Source of the DNA: an uncultured Collinsella sp. | GTDB lineage: Bacteria; Actinomycetota; Coriobacteriia; Coriobacteriales; Coriobacteriaceae | Assembly (NCBI GenBank): GCA_900545745.1 | Contig: URAD01000021.1 | Location: forward strand, 1 to 29,017 | Direction: 5' to 3' | Length of the DNA stretch: 29,017 nucleotides | Shown: positions 1 to 7,886 of the stretch, one piece after another | How positions within the stretch are numbered: the stretch's first letter is position 1 | How the letters are laid out: every line of letters starts with the position of its first letter | The notes under the pieces: model-generated | Seen by the model: the letters and a program-made list of their open reading frames with translations, nothing else | The model's database searches: none | What the model was told of the DNA's origin: nothing | Position numbers and translations under genes: made by a program

Positions 1-1054
1 CCGCGTTGGCCTTCGCCGCGGGCATGCCGCGGGCGAGCATCTCCTCGCGCCGCCGCAGGAGCCGCTCGGACCCCTTCCTCCCGTGCATCCTTATCTCGAG
101 GGGCACGCCCGTGTCCCTCGGCATGAGCTTCGGCTGGTGCCGTGCCGCGGCGTAGCACCATGAGCCCTCAACGGCCAGCTTCCTCACGAGCGCGTTGCCC
201 GCACCGCTGATGCCTCCGAGCCTCACGGAGTCGCCACTCGACCTCTGACTCGGCGCGAGGCCGAAATAGGCCGTGACCTGCCTTCCGGAACGGAACCTCG
301 TGAAGTCGCCGACCTCGGCCGAGAAGGCTGCGGCCAGCGCGAAGGCGCAGCCCTTGATCGACTGGAGGGCGGCCACCTCCGCGGCGATCGGGCTGGCATC
401 CACGGCGGCCCTGTACTCGGAGAGCAGGTCCGCCCGGGCCTCCGCCGCGGCCTCGACCTCGTTCCTCAGGGCGGCGAGCGTCCGAACCCCGCCATCGTCC
501 TCCGGCCTGACCTTGTCGAGCCACCTCAGGAAGTCGTAGGTCCAGTACTTCCTCGGGTTGCCGGCAGGCGTGGTGCCGCCGTAGACGAACCCCCGCCTTG
601 CGAGGAAGGCGAGCAGCCGCTGCTTGGCGGTCGCCAGGCGCGCGGTCGCCCCGTCGTAGGCGCCGGCGAGGTCCCTGATGCCTTCGACCTCGGGGGAGGG
701 GATCCATACGGGGGAGATGTCGTGGGCGAGTATCGCCTTGGCCATCCTGGCGGCGTCGTTCCTGTCGTTCTTGGAGGCCGAGTCGGCGGCCGACCTGGGG
801 ATCTTCGAGACCGCGGCGACGACGCACTCGACGCCGAGCCCGGCGAGCTCCCTTTGCGGGGCGAAGCCGAGGTAGCCGCTCTCGTAGGCCGCGAGCGACG
901 GCCCGGGGAACCCATCCATCCACCCGGCGATCTCGCCCCAGGGGTTGCCGGGGAACCTCCTCGTCACGGCCTCGCCGGTGTCCGCGTCGAGGGCGCAGAC
1001 GGTGGTCGACCTCAGGTGGACGTCCATCCCGAACGCGGTAGAATACTTTGGCAT
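1..1054 (-). CDS. IS110-family transposase (DEDD recombinase), partial, lacks C-terminus
   Basis: The frame starts at the ATG complementary to 1052-1054, preceded by a GGGAGG ribosome binding site, and stays open to the left edge (about 351 codons). The N-terminal RuvC-like domain shows the DEDD pattern: D11 in FGMDVH, E58 in AAYESGY, and D97/D100 in KNDRNDAARMA. The C-terminal Transposase_20 domain is recognisable from IKGCAFALAAAF, EVGDFTRF, AYFGLAPSQ and GGISGAGNALVRK, including the serine region typical of the family. IS110 enzymes use a RuvC-Tnp active site and, in the characterised IS621, a bridge RNA to choose donor and target. The gene is probably intact, because no stop or frameshift is seen in the visible part. 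Arginine is mostly AGG, unlike the host genes nearby. Confidence 0.93.
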   Translation of the reverse strand, partial: MPKYSTAFGMDVHLRSTTVCALDADTGEAVTRRFPGNPWGEIAGWMDGFPGPSLAAYESGYLGFAPQRELAGLGVECVVAAVSKIPRSAADSASKNDRNDAARMAKAILAHDISPVWIPSPEVEGIRDLAGAYDGATARLATAKQRLLAFLARRGFVYGGTTPAGNPRKYWTYDFLRWLDKVRPEDDGGVRTLAALRNEVEAAAEARADLLSEYRAAVDASPIAAEVAALQSIKGCAFALAAAFSAEVGDFTRFRSGRQVTAYFGLAPSQRSSGDSVRLGGISGAGNALVRKLAVEGSWCYAAARHQPKLMPRDTGVPLEIRMHGRKGSERLLRRREEMLARGMPAAKANA

Positions 1055-1230
1055 GGGAGCCTCCCAACCTCGTTGCGGCGCGGCTGCGCCTATGGCACTT
1101 CAACATCATTGTCGCAGCCCCGACCCGCGGTCACGAGCGGGGGCTCCTATCTTTTTAGTGCCCTCGGATTGGGTCATAGTGTCTGTCGGTGCCAAAACAT
1201 TGGCGTTACCTTTGCTGTTGGTAATGACTT
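1055..1230 (-). ncRNA. Candidate bridge RNA region in the IS110 left end
   Basis: IS110-group elements encode their bridge RNA in the non-coding left end upstream of the transposase, which is this interval. It can fold into successive stems: 1082-1088 with 1113-1119 (7 bp, 24-nt loop), 1124-1128 with 1137-1141, 1191-1195 with 1200-1204 (gccaa/ttggc), and 1206-1210 with 1220-1224. A large-loop stem followed by smaller hairpins fits the general form of bridge RNAs. I could not assign target- or donor-binding loops because the right end of the element is outside the window. The RNA boundaries are unknown and the call rests mainly on position. Confidence 0.35.
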
Positions 1231-1231
1231 A

Positions 1232-1386
1232 GTCGTTGGGGACGTTCTTAAATGACTAGTTGAAAGGGACACTCTTGCCGGCGCTTGGGGACAGTCCCTA
1301 AGTGCCGGCAGATTGGGACACTCCTTTGCAAGGTGGCGCTGAAGACTGTCCCTAACGACCAGTCGTTTAAGAACGTCCCCAACGAC
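1232..1386. repeat. 155-bp nested inverted repeat (REP-like)
   Basis: The outer arms 1232-1260 and 1358-1386 are 29 bp each and match at 27 positions when one is reverse-complemented (shared core GTCGTTGGGGACGTTCTTAA). Inside, 1276-1292 and 1294-1310 form a second near-perfect stem containing GGGGAC/GTCCCT. A third related half, GACTGTCCCTAACGACC, lies at 1344-1360. The GGGGACA core recurs near 14360 and 24485. No gene is seen between the IS element and the tgt promoter. Confidence 0.8.
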
Positions 1387-1451
1387 CGGCTCGGGAACCT
1401 GATCCTAATGCACTAGTTTCTGTCGAGTCGGTGCTTCTTGCGGGTTGCCCG

Positions 1452-1457
1452 TATAAT
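1452..1457 (+). promoter_or_regulatory. -10 box of the tgt promoter
   Basis: A consensus TATAAT sits 37 bp upstream of the tgt start codon. No good -35 hexamer is seen 16-18 bp upstream, so the promoter is judged from the -10 box and its position alone. The predicted transcript would have a short leader of about 30 nt. Confidence 0.55.
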
Positions 1458-1494
1458 GGTTTGCGTATGAACCGCAACCAAGGAGTTCCAGTTT

Positions 1495-2634
<1,140 letters not shown>

Positions 2635-2783
2635 GGGCGGCGCGGGCGCTTGCAGGGCGCGGGCAACGGCAAGGGGCGAGCGCCGGCCGGTCGTCGCGTT
2701 CGCTAACACTGTCTGCGCGACCGCTGACCGATGCCTTGCAAGCGCATGATGCATCGTGGGTACCATACCGAATAGTTGATGTT

Positions 2784-2830
2784 CGGGCGGGTGTTTGACG
2801 CATGGCGTCGACCCCGCCCGTTTTCTTTTT
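2784..2830 (+). terminator. Intrinsic terminator after tgt, immediately before the next gene
   Basis: The arms CGGGCGGG and CCCGCCCG, with an inner GACGC/GCGTC stem, are followed by TTTTCTTTTT. It lies 150 bp past the tgt stop and ends only about 6 nt before the ribosome binding site of the LOG gene. The 2635-2783 interval otherwise holds no recognisable gene. Confidence 0.85.
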
Positions 2831-2846
2831 CTCGATAGGAGTACCC

Positions 2847-3605
2847 ATGATTAAGAATGAGAACGTCGAGGGCGAGCCTGCCTACGACGAGACGTACCGC
2901 CGCGGCCCCGTGGTCATGCGCGGCCCGATGATTCCTAAGGACAATACGTACGCTAACCTGCTGGCGCCCGAGGAGTCGACCGACTGGTTGCATGCCGATC
3001 CGTGGCGCGTACTGCGCATCCAGGCCGAGTTTGTCGACGGCTTTGGCGCGCTTGCCGAGCTCGGACCTGCGGTGACCATCTTCGGTAGCGCCCGCACGCC
3101 CAAGACCGATACGCTCTACAAGGCGGCGCGCACCGTCGGGCGTAAGATTGCCCAGCGCGGCGTGGCGGTTATCACCGGTGGCGGCCCCGGCATCATGGAG
3201 GCGGCCAACAGGGGAGCGGCGAGCGTCAACGGCAAGTCAGTTGGTTTGGGCATTGAGCTGCCGCACGAGCAGGGGCTCAACAAATACGTGAACCTCGGTA
3301 TGGACTTTCGCTACTTCTTTGTGCGCAAGACCATGTTCGTCAAATACAGCTCGGGCGCTATTGTGTTTCCCGGCGGGTTTGGCACGCTCGACGAGATGTT
3401 CGAGGTGCTCACGCTGGTGCAAACGCACAAGGTCAAGCGCATGCCGCTCGTGCTGGTGGGCAGCGAGTACTGGCAGGGCCTATTCGACTGGCTTAACGGT
3501 CCGGTGATGGACGCCGGTATGATCAGCCCGCTCGATCCGGAACTGGTGCACATCACCGACGACCTCAACGAGGCCGTCGACATTGCGCTCAGCGGGCTGA
3601 TGTAG
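2847..3605 (+). CDS. LOG-family protein (TIGR00730 Rossmann fold; possible cytokinin-type nucleotide phosphoribohydrolase)
   Basis: The 252-residue protein carries the family signatures GGGPGIMEAANRGA and PGGFGTLDEMFEVLT (the PGGxGTxxE motif), which in LOG enzymes bind the nucleotide and catalyse hydrolysis of the N-glycosidic bond of AMP-type substrates. The start is the ATG at 2847, because TAGGAG lies at 2836-2841. An upstream in-frame start at 2802 falls inside the terminator hairpin and is unlikely. Many bacterial members were once labelled lysine decarboxylases, which is not supported. An N-terminal extension of about 60 residues precedes the Rossmann core. The physiological substrate cannot be told from sequence. 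Confidence 0.9.
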   Translation: MIKNENVEGEPAYDETYRRGPVVMRGPMIPKDNTYANLLAPEESTDWLHADPWRVLRIQAEFVDGFGALAELGPAVTIFGSARTPKTDTLYKAARTVGRKIAQRGVAVITGGGPGIMEAANRGAASVNGKSVGLGIELPHEQGLNKYVNLGMDFRYFFVRKTMFVKYSSGAIVFPGGFGTLDEMFEVLTLVQTHKVKRMPLVLVGSEYWQGLFDWLNGPVMDAGMISPLDPELVHITDDLNEAVDIALSGLM

Positions 3606-3637
3606 GGCGAGGTGCCTGTCGTTGTAGTAATGAAAAC

Positions 3638-3687
3638 GGCAGATTGATGCTATTTAACATCAGTCTGCCATCTAAACTGGGTATACT
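3638..3687 (+). promoter_or_regulatory. Promoter and operator palindrome of the toxin-antitoxin operon
   Basis: The arms 3638-3649 (ggcagattgatg) and 3658-3669 (catcagtctgcc) are inverted repeats matching at 11 of 12 positions around an 8-bp AT-rich spacer. A -10-like TATACT lies at 3682-3687 and an extra half-site CTGATG at 3686-3691. The arrangement fits autorepression by the antitoxin or the toxin-antitoxin complex, as known for relBE/dinJ-yafQ operons. Confidence 0.65.
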
Positions 3688-3717
3688 GATGCAAAAGACG
3701 AGGCTAGGAGGTCGCGT

Positions 3718-4017
3718 ATGTCTACTGCAACGGTTAAGCCTACGACGGTTCGCATCGAAGAGGGGCTCAAGGAGCAGGCGACTGAGTTCTTGGATTCGGT
3801 CGGCCTCAGCCTCAATTCGTATCTCAATCTTGCCGTTCGGCAGCTTGTAAATCAGCGAAAGATTCCTTTTGAGATTGTAGGAAGGGCGGAGGTGCCCAAC
3901 GAGGCGACGAGGCGCGCCATGGTGATTGCCGAGGCTCATGAGTTGGGGATTTTGCCGGACGATAGCCTGTCATTCAATAACGCTGATGAGCTTATGTCAT
4001 TCCTCGATGAGGAATAG
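3718..4017 (+). CDS. RelB/DinJ-family antitoxin
   Basis: This is a 99-residue protein. Its N-terminal segment TTVRIEEGLKEQATEFLDSVGLSLNSYLNLAVRQ (given here by its ends: residues about 9-42) is the ribbon-helix-helix DNA-binding domain of RelB/DinJ antitoxins. The acidic C-terminal half (DDSLSFNNADELMSFLDEE) is the likely toxin-binding tail. AGGAGG lies just upstream of the ATG. The toxin gene starts 2 nt after the stop, so the two are translationally coupled. The upstream palindrome at 3638-3669 is the probable operator. Base composition is lower in GC than the flanking genes, as is common for mobile toxin-antitoxin modules. Confidence 0.9.
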   Translation: MSTATVKPTTVRIEEGLKEQATEFLDSVGLSLNSYLNLAVRQLVNQRKIPFEIVGRAEVPNEATRRAMVIAEAHELGILPDDSLSFNNADELMSFLDEE

Positions 4018-4019
4018 CG

Positions 4020-4328
4020 ATGTTCGAGATTAAAGTCGAGGCTCAATTTAAGGTGGACTACAAACGAACGATGCGCATGCATCCGCAGCTAAAAAGTGAG
4101 TTTAAAGCGGCGGTTGCAGAGCTTGTGGCTCATGGGTCACTTCCGGCGGAGTATGGCGCCCACGAGCTCTCAAACCCGGGCGGAAACTACAACGGCCACA
4201 TCGATTTCCACCTATCCGATGGCTTGGTCGATGTGGTCGTTCTATATCTGCCCCATAAGACTAATCCTGTGATCCGACTGGTCAGAATGGGCTCTCATGA
4301 GGAGCTGTTCCAGGGTCCGCAGGGCTGA
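4020..4328 (+). CDS. YafQ-family mRNA interferase toxin
   Basis: This is a 102-residue protein of the RelE/ParE superfamily. By comparison with E. coli YafQ, the expected ribosome-dependent RNase features are present: a His in YGAHEL, the GHIDFHLSDG segment holding the second His and Asp, and the C-terminal RMGSHEELF matching RTGTHAALF. The basic N-terminal helix region VDYKRTMRMHP also fits. It would cleave translated mRNA unless neutralised by the antitoxin encoded 2 nt upstream. All key residues appear intact, so the toxin is probably functional. Confidence 0.9.
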   Translation: MFEIKVEAQFKVDYKRTMRMHPQLKSEFKAAVAELVAHGSLPAEYGAHELSNPGGNYNGHIDFHLSDGLVDVVVLYLPHKTNPVIRLVRMGSHEELFQGPQG

Positions 4329-4337
4329 TTGCCGATT

Positions 4338-4408
4338 TCTAAGTTGCGGTGGAATAGGGATTGATTGGCGGCTAATAAGCCAAAAACAGTCCCCATTTCA
4401 CCATAACT
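4338..4408. repeat. REP-like stem-loop, copy 1 of the 'AAGTTGCGGTGGAATAG' family
   Basis: The left arm 4341-4360 pairs imperfectly, with several G-U type matches, with 4390-4408. An inner GGCT-AATA-AGCC hairpin sits at 4370-4381. Bases 4338-4357 are identical to 7612-7631. It occupies the space between the convergent yafQ-type toxin gene and degV and may act as a weak terminator. Confidence 0.7.
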
Positions 4409-4421
4409 GATGTGGGCGTCC

Positions 4422-5282
4422 CTAGCGAGTTGGCTGGTAGCGGGGGCAGTAGCTGATGGCGATGGCGTCGACGCCTACATGGGTGGCGATGGTGCAGCCG
4501 ATGGGGCCGGTGCCGGCGTCTACGTAGTCCTGGCCTGCGAGTGCCTCGTCGACAAGCTCCTGCTCCTCGGCGGCACCGGTCGTGAGCACGCGCACGCTGG
4601 AGCCCGGATGCTCGGCCAAAAACGCGAGGCAGTCTGCCATGGTGTTGGCGACGATGCGCTTGGCGCCGCGGCCCTTCTTGATGGCCTTGATCTCGCCCGA
4701 CTGCCACTCCGGCGAAACGGCCAGGCGAATATTGAGCATCTGCGTGAGCTGGCCGGCGAGCTTGGGCGCGCGGCCGTTCTTAACGAGGTTCTCGAGCGTG
4801 CGGGGAATCAGCAGCAGGTGCGCGTCGGGCAGGGTCGCGCGGATCTGTGCCTCGGTCTCGTCCAGGCTGCGGCCGTCCTCGCGCATGGCGAGCGCGTACT
4901 CCACCAGCAGGCCCTCGGCACCCGAGCCGGTGCGCGAATCGATGCAGCGCACGTCGAGCTCGTGGGTCTCGGCGACCAGGCATGCGTTGGAATAGCAGGC
5001 GGACCATTCGCTGCACAGCGAGATAAAGATCGCGCTGTCGTGGCCGTCAGCACGCACGCGGTCAAAGAGTGCCTTGAACTCGCCGGCACTCGGCTGCGAG
5101 GTGTGCGGCAGCTGCTCGGAGCCGGCCATGCGGGCGACGTACTCCTCGGCGGTGATCTGTACCTGGTCGAGCAGGTCCTCGCCCTCGATAATCACATGCA
5201 GTGGAATGACGTAAATGCCAAGCTCTTGAGCACGGGCGGGGGAGATGTCCGACGTGGAGTCGGTTATGATGGCAAAAGACAT
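4422..5282 (-). CDS. DegV-family (fatty-acid-binding) protein
   Basis: This is a 286-residue protein starting SFAIITDSTSDIS, the typical DegV N-terminus. It continues with the region normally written SSGLSGTYQ, here FISLCSEWSACYS, and then IDSRTGSGAEGLLV, LVKNGRAPKL and a C-terminal CPRYQ. DegV/FakB proteins bind a fatty acid; FakB partners present it to the kinase FakA, but no fakA-like gene is nearby. The ATG at 5282 is chosen because GAAAGG lies upstream and the motif begins directly after it; longer in-frame versions are unlikely. The SGT motif is altered to SAC, which may affect carboxylate binding. Confidence 0.92.
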   Translation of the reverse strand: MSFAIITDSTSDISPARAQELGIYVIPLHVIIEGEDLLDQVQITAEEYVARMAGSEQLPHTSQPSAGEFKALFDRVRADGHDSAIFISLCSEWSACYSNACLVAETHELDVRCIDSRTGSGAEGLLVEYALAMREDGRSLDETEAQIRATLPDAHLLLIPRTLENLVKNGRAPKLAGQLTQMLNIRLAVSPEWQSGEIKAIKKGRGAKRIVANTMADCLAFLAEHPGSSVRVLTTGAAEEQELVDEALAGQDYVDAGTGPIGCTIATHVGVDAIAISYCPRYQPTR

Positions 5283-5371
5283 AATTGCACCTTTCATTGG
5301 GGCGCTTGCGCGCCGCCTTCTGAGAGCAAAGTGCGACAAGTATAGTGGAGTCGTTCCACATTTCTAGGTTC

Positions 5372-5393
5372 AATTGTTGAATAGTCAACAGTT
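5372..5393. promoter_or_regulatory. Palindrome in the divergent degV / HAD promoter region
   Basis: TGTTGA-atag-TCAACA (5375-5390) is a perfect 6-bp inverted repeat, extended by AA/TT on both sides with one mismatch. It lies between the two divergent genes, in a position where one regulator could act on both. A minus-strand TATACT at 5339-5344 may be the degV -10 box. No regulator is identified. Confidence 0.35.
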
Positions 5394-5438
5394 TGAAGTG
5401 TCGGTGTGGAAATCATCAACTGGGGAAGAGGAATGCCG

Positions 5439-6101
5439 ATGGAGGCGTTGGAGATATACAGGCGGCCGGTTGTGCTGTTCGATTTTGACGGCACGGTGGC
5501 CGATACGGGCCGGGCGGTGATGAGCTCGACGCGCAAGACGTTGGCCGCGCGCGGGTTTTCGGAGGCGCAGATGGGTGACCTGCGCCGCATGATCGGGCCG
5601 CCCCTGTGGAAGAGCTTTCACGACTTTTATGGCTTCTCCCGCGAGGAGTCGCTTGTGGTGGCTGACGAGTACCGTGCCTTTTTTGATGAGCTGGGACCGG
5701 AAGAGTATCCCGTGTTCGATGGAATCCCCGAGCTGCTCGATGGCCTTGTCGCGCAGGGGCATCGCTTGGTCGTGGCGACGTCACGCATGGAGGCAAAGTG
5801 CATTGACATGGTGGGCGAGCTGGGGCTTTCGCAGTTTGAGGCGGTGGTTGGCATGAATCCGCCGCAGGGACGCGAGACCAAGGCCGATTCGGTTCGCGAT
5901 GCCCTGGCGGCGCTCGGCGCGACGGCGGGCGATGCCGTGATGATCGGCGATCGCTTTAACGATGTGGAGGGCGCACACGCGATGGGCGTGCCGTGCATCG
6001 GCATCTATTCGGGCGCGGCAGCGCCGGGCGAGCACGAGGCGGCGGGTGCCGATGCAGTGGTGCACTCGGTGGCCGAGCTTGCTAAACTTTTCGCTATCTA
6101 A
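5439..6101 (+). CDS. HAD-superfamily phosphatase (subfamily IA, phosphoglycolate-phosphatase-like)
   Basis: This is a protein of about 220 residues with all four HAD motifs: FDFDGTVADTG with the nucleophile and acid/base Asp, the motif II Ser in VVATSRM, a Lys in GRETKADSV, and VMIGDRFNDVEGA binding magnesium. The long insert between motifs I and II is the helical cap of the IA group. Two ATGs six bases apart (5433, 5439) are possible. The second has the better spacing to AGAGGA at 5427-5432. The substrate is unknown. The gene ends 55 bp before the dipeptidase gene and may share its transcript. Confidence 0.9.
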   Translation: MEALEIYRRPVVLFDFDGTVADTGRAVMSSTRKTLAARGFSEAQMGDLRRMIGPPLWKSFHDFYGFSREESLVVADEYRAFFDELGPEEYPVFDGIPELLDGLVAQGHRLVVATSRMEAKCIDMVGELGLSQFEAVVGMNPPQGRETKADSVRDALAALGATAGDAVMIGDRFNDVEGAHAMGVPCIGIYSGAAAPGEHEAAGADAVVHSVAELAKLFAI

Positions 6102-6156
6102 TAGACGTAATGTGAGGGGCGGGCGTACCCGTCACTCATTGGTGAGGAGGTCGTCC

Positions 6157-7593
6157 ATGAATCAGGTGGAGCAGAGCGTCGCTGAGTATGTCGACGAGGT
6201 CTGGGAGGATGTCGTCGCTGATATCGAGCAGCTGGTGAGTTATCCTTCCGTGGCAGTTTCTGCCGATGCGGAGCCCGGCGCGCCGTTTGGCCGCCCGGTC
6301 CGTGACGCGCTCGATTGCGCGCTCGGCATCGCGCAGAAGCTCGGCTATCAGACGAGCGACGACGAGGGCTATGTGGGAATCGCCGATATCCCGGGCCGCG
6401 GCGACAAGCAGCTCGCGACTATCTGCCACGTGGACGTGGTTCCCGCCGGCCCTGGCTGGAACACCGATCCGTTCGCGATGGAGCGTCGCGAGGGCTGGTT
6501 GCTCGGTCGCGGCGTGATCGACGACAAGGGCCCGGCAGTGCTGTCGCTTTATGCCGGCGCGTACCTGTTCAAGCACGGCATTGTTCCGCGCTACACCTTC
6601 CGCGCGCTGCTGGGCTGCGATGAGGAAGTGGGCATGTCCGACGTTCACCATTATCTGGAGAACCACGCAGACCCCGACTTTTTGTTTACGCTCGATGCCG
6701 AGTTCCCGGTCTGCAATGCCGAGAAGGGCCAGTTTGGGGCGACGTTCGTGAGTCCCAAGATCGACGGCGGGCGCATCGTGTCGTGGAGCGGCGCCGAGGC
6801 GAGCAATGCCATTCCGTCGCAGTCCATCTGCGAGCTCGCGATTGCCGCCGATGAGCTGCCGGCGCCGGTCGAGAATGCTGACCGCCTGGAGATCACGGCT
6901 CTCGACAATGGTCATGTGCAGATTTTCGCCCACGGTATTGGCGGTCACGCCTCGATGCCCGAGGGGACGATCAATGCCGTCGGCCTGATCGTGTCGTATC
7001 TGCGCGAGGCCGAGGACGCGTTTGGTGCCCGCGGCGAGCGCCTGCTGACGCCTGCCGAGCACGAGTTTGTCAAGTTTTTGGCCTTTGTGCATGCGGACGC
7101 CTATGGTCGCGGCCTGGGTATCGACGCGACGAGCCCGGCGTTTGGCCCGCTCACCTGCAACCCCGGCGTCATCCGCGTGGTGGATGGCCATATCGAGCAG
7201 GTCATCGACGTGCGTTTCCCTGATAGCACGAGCGCCGATACCATCCGCGAGCAGCTCGAGCCGCTCGTGGGGCGCTTTGACGTGACGTGTCGCCTGGGTC
7301 ATGCAAAGGTGCCGTTCTCGGTGTCTGCCGACGATCCGGCCGTGAAGGCGCTTATCAATACCTATAACGAGTTTACGGGCAAGCACGCCGAGCCTTTTGC
7401 CATGGGCGGCGGCACGTACGCGCGCAACTTTGCCCGCGCCGTGTCGTTTGGCCCCGAGGAGACCGGCCTGGAGCTGCCCACATGGGGCGGCCAGATGCAC
7501 GGTCCCAACGAGTGCGCCAACGAAGAGCAGCTCAAGCAAGCACTCAAGATCTATATTGTTGCGATCCTCCGTTTGAATGAATTAGAGCTTTAG
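6157..7593 (+). CDS. Sapep/PepV-like M20 metallodipeptidase
   Basis: This is a 478-residue zinc peptidase of family M20. Metal and catalytic landmarks are visible: ICHVDVVPAG (H-x-D), GVIDDKGP with the bridging Asp, GCDEEVGMSD with the catalytic and metal Glu, LDAEFPVCNAEKG, and near the end GGGTYARNF and HGPNE with the last His ligand. The ATG at 6157 follows GAGGAGG at ideal spacing; the open frame further upstream overlaps the HAD gene and is not coding. Family members hydrolyse dipeptides in the cytoplasm. A REP-like hairpin with a T-run follows the stop. Confidence 0.94.
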   Translation: MNQVEQSVAEYVDEVWEDVVADIEQLVSYPSVAVSADAEPGAPFGRPVRDALDCALGIAQKLGYQTSDDEGYVGIADIPGRGDKQLATICHVDVVPAGPGWNTDPFAMERREGWLLGRGVIDDKGPAVLSLYAGAYLFKHGIVPRYTFRALLGCDEEVGMSDVHHYLENHADPDFLFTLDAEFPVCNAEKGQFGATFVSPKIDGGRIVSWSGAEASNAIPSQSICELAIAADELPAPVENADRLEITALDNGHVQIFAHGIGGHASMPEGTINAVGLIVSYLREAEDAFGARGERLLTPAEHEFVKFLAFVHADAYGRGLGIDATSPAFGPLTCNPGVIRVVDGHIEQVIDVRFPDSTSADTIREQLEPLVGRFDVTCRLGHAKVPFSVSADDPAVKALINTYNEFTGKHAEPFAMGGGTYARNFARAVSFGPEETGLELPTWGGQMHGPNECANEEQLKQALKIYIVAILRLNELEL

Positions 7594-7611
7594 GGTTTCG
7601 CGGTTTCCCAA

Positions 7612-7690
7612 TCTAAGTTGCGGTGGAATAGTTCCTAGAATGGGCCATTTGATGGCCAAGCAGGAACTGTTTCACCGCAACTTTGTTTTT
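7612..7690 (+). terminator. REP-like stem-loop, copy 2 of the 'AAGTTGCGGTGGAATAG' family, likely terminator
   Basis: The arms 7615-7636 and 7662-7683 are 22 bp with only two mismatches, both G-U compatible in the plus-strand RNA. An inner GGCCA-tttga-TGGCC hairpin sits at 7643-7657. TGTTTTTATTG follows, so it can terminate the dipeptidase transcript. Bases 7612-7631 are identical to 4338-4357. Confidence 0.75.
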
Positions 7691-7844
7691 ATTGGTGTAA
7701 AAGGTGCGCCATGTTCGGCGCTGGATTGTTATCCGTTTGTAAAGGCTGGGCCGCGCTTGCGGTAAGGGTCTATCAAATGGCCGTAAGAAACCGCAGATAA
7801 GGCGGTCGTCGCCCGATCGAGGCCGTATCTTTCCAAACAGCAAA

Positions 7845-7861
7845 GCGGGCAGGGTGCCCGC
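7845..7861 (+). promoter_or_regulatory. Hairpin in the pstS leader
   Basis: GCGGGCA-ggg-TGCCCGC is a perfect 7-bp stem ending 15 nt before the pstS ribosome binding site. No T-run follows, so it is not a classical terminator. It could stabilise the mRNA or affect translation. I see no clear Pho box or -35/-10 pair in 7690-7845. Confidence 0.4.
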
Positions 7862-7886
7862 GAGTCGCATGTATGAAAGGAAGATC

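Larger units (their letters stand above)
1..1230 (-). mobile_element. IS110-family insertion sequence, partial (3' part beyond the left edge)
   Basis: The element consists of an IS110-type transposase gene reading leftward out of the window and a non-coding left end of about 175 nt upstream of its start. IS110 elements lack terminal inverted repeats, so the outer boundary cannot be read directly. I place it near 1230 because a separate 155-bp palindrome starts at 1232. The transposase uses AGG heavily for arginine while neighbouring genes use CGC/CGT, which suggests foreign origin. Confidence 0.6.

Noticed and set aside
168..1109. 313-codon minus-strand open frame over the IS110 region
   Set aside because: It is in a different frame from the transposase, is Arg/Gly-rich without any motif, and exists because the true frame leaves few AT-rich codons.
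6136..7539. 467-codon antisense frame opposite the M20 dipeptidase
   Set aside because: No recognisable motif, composition typical of a shadow frame, and the sense frame carries all M20 metal ligands.
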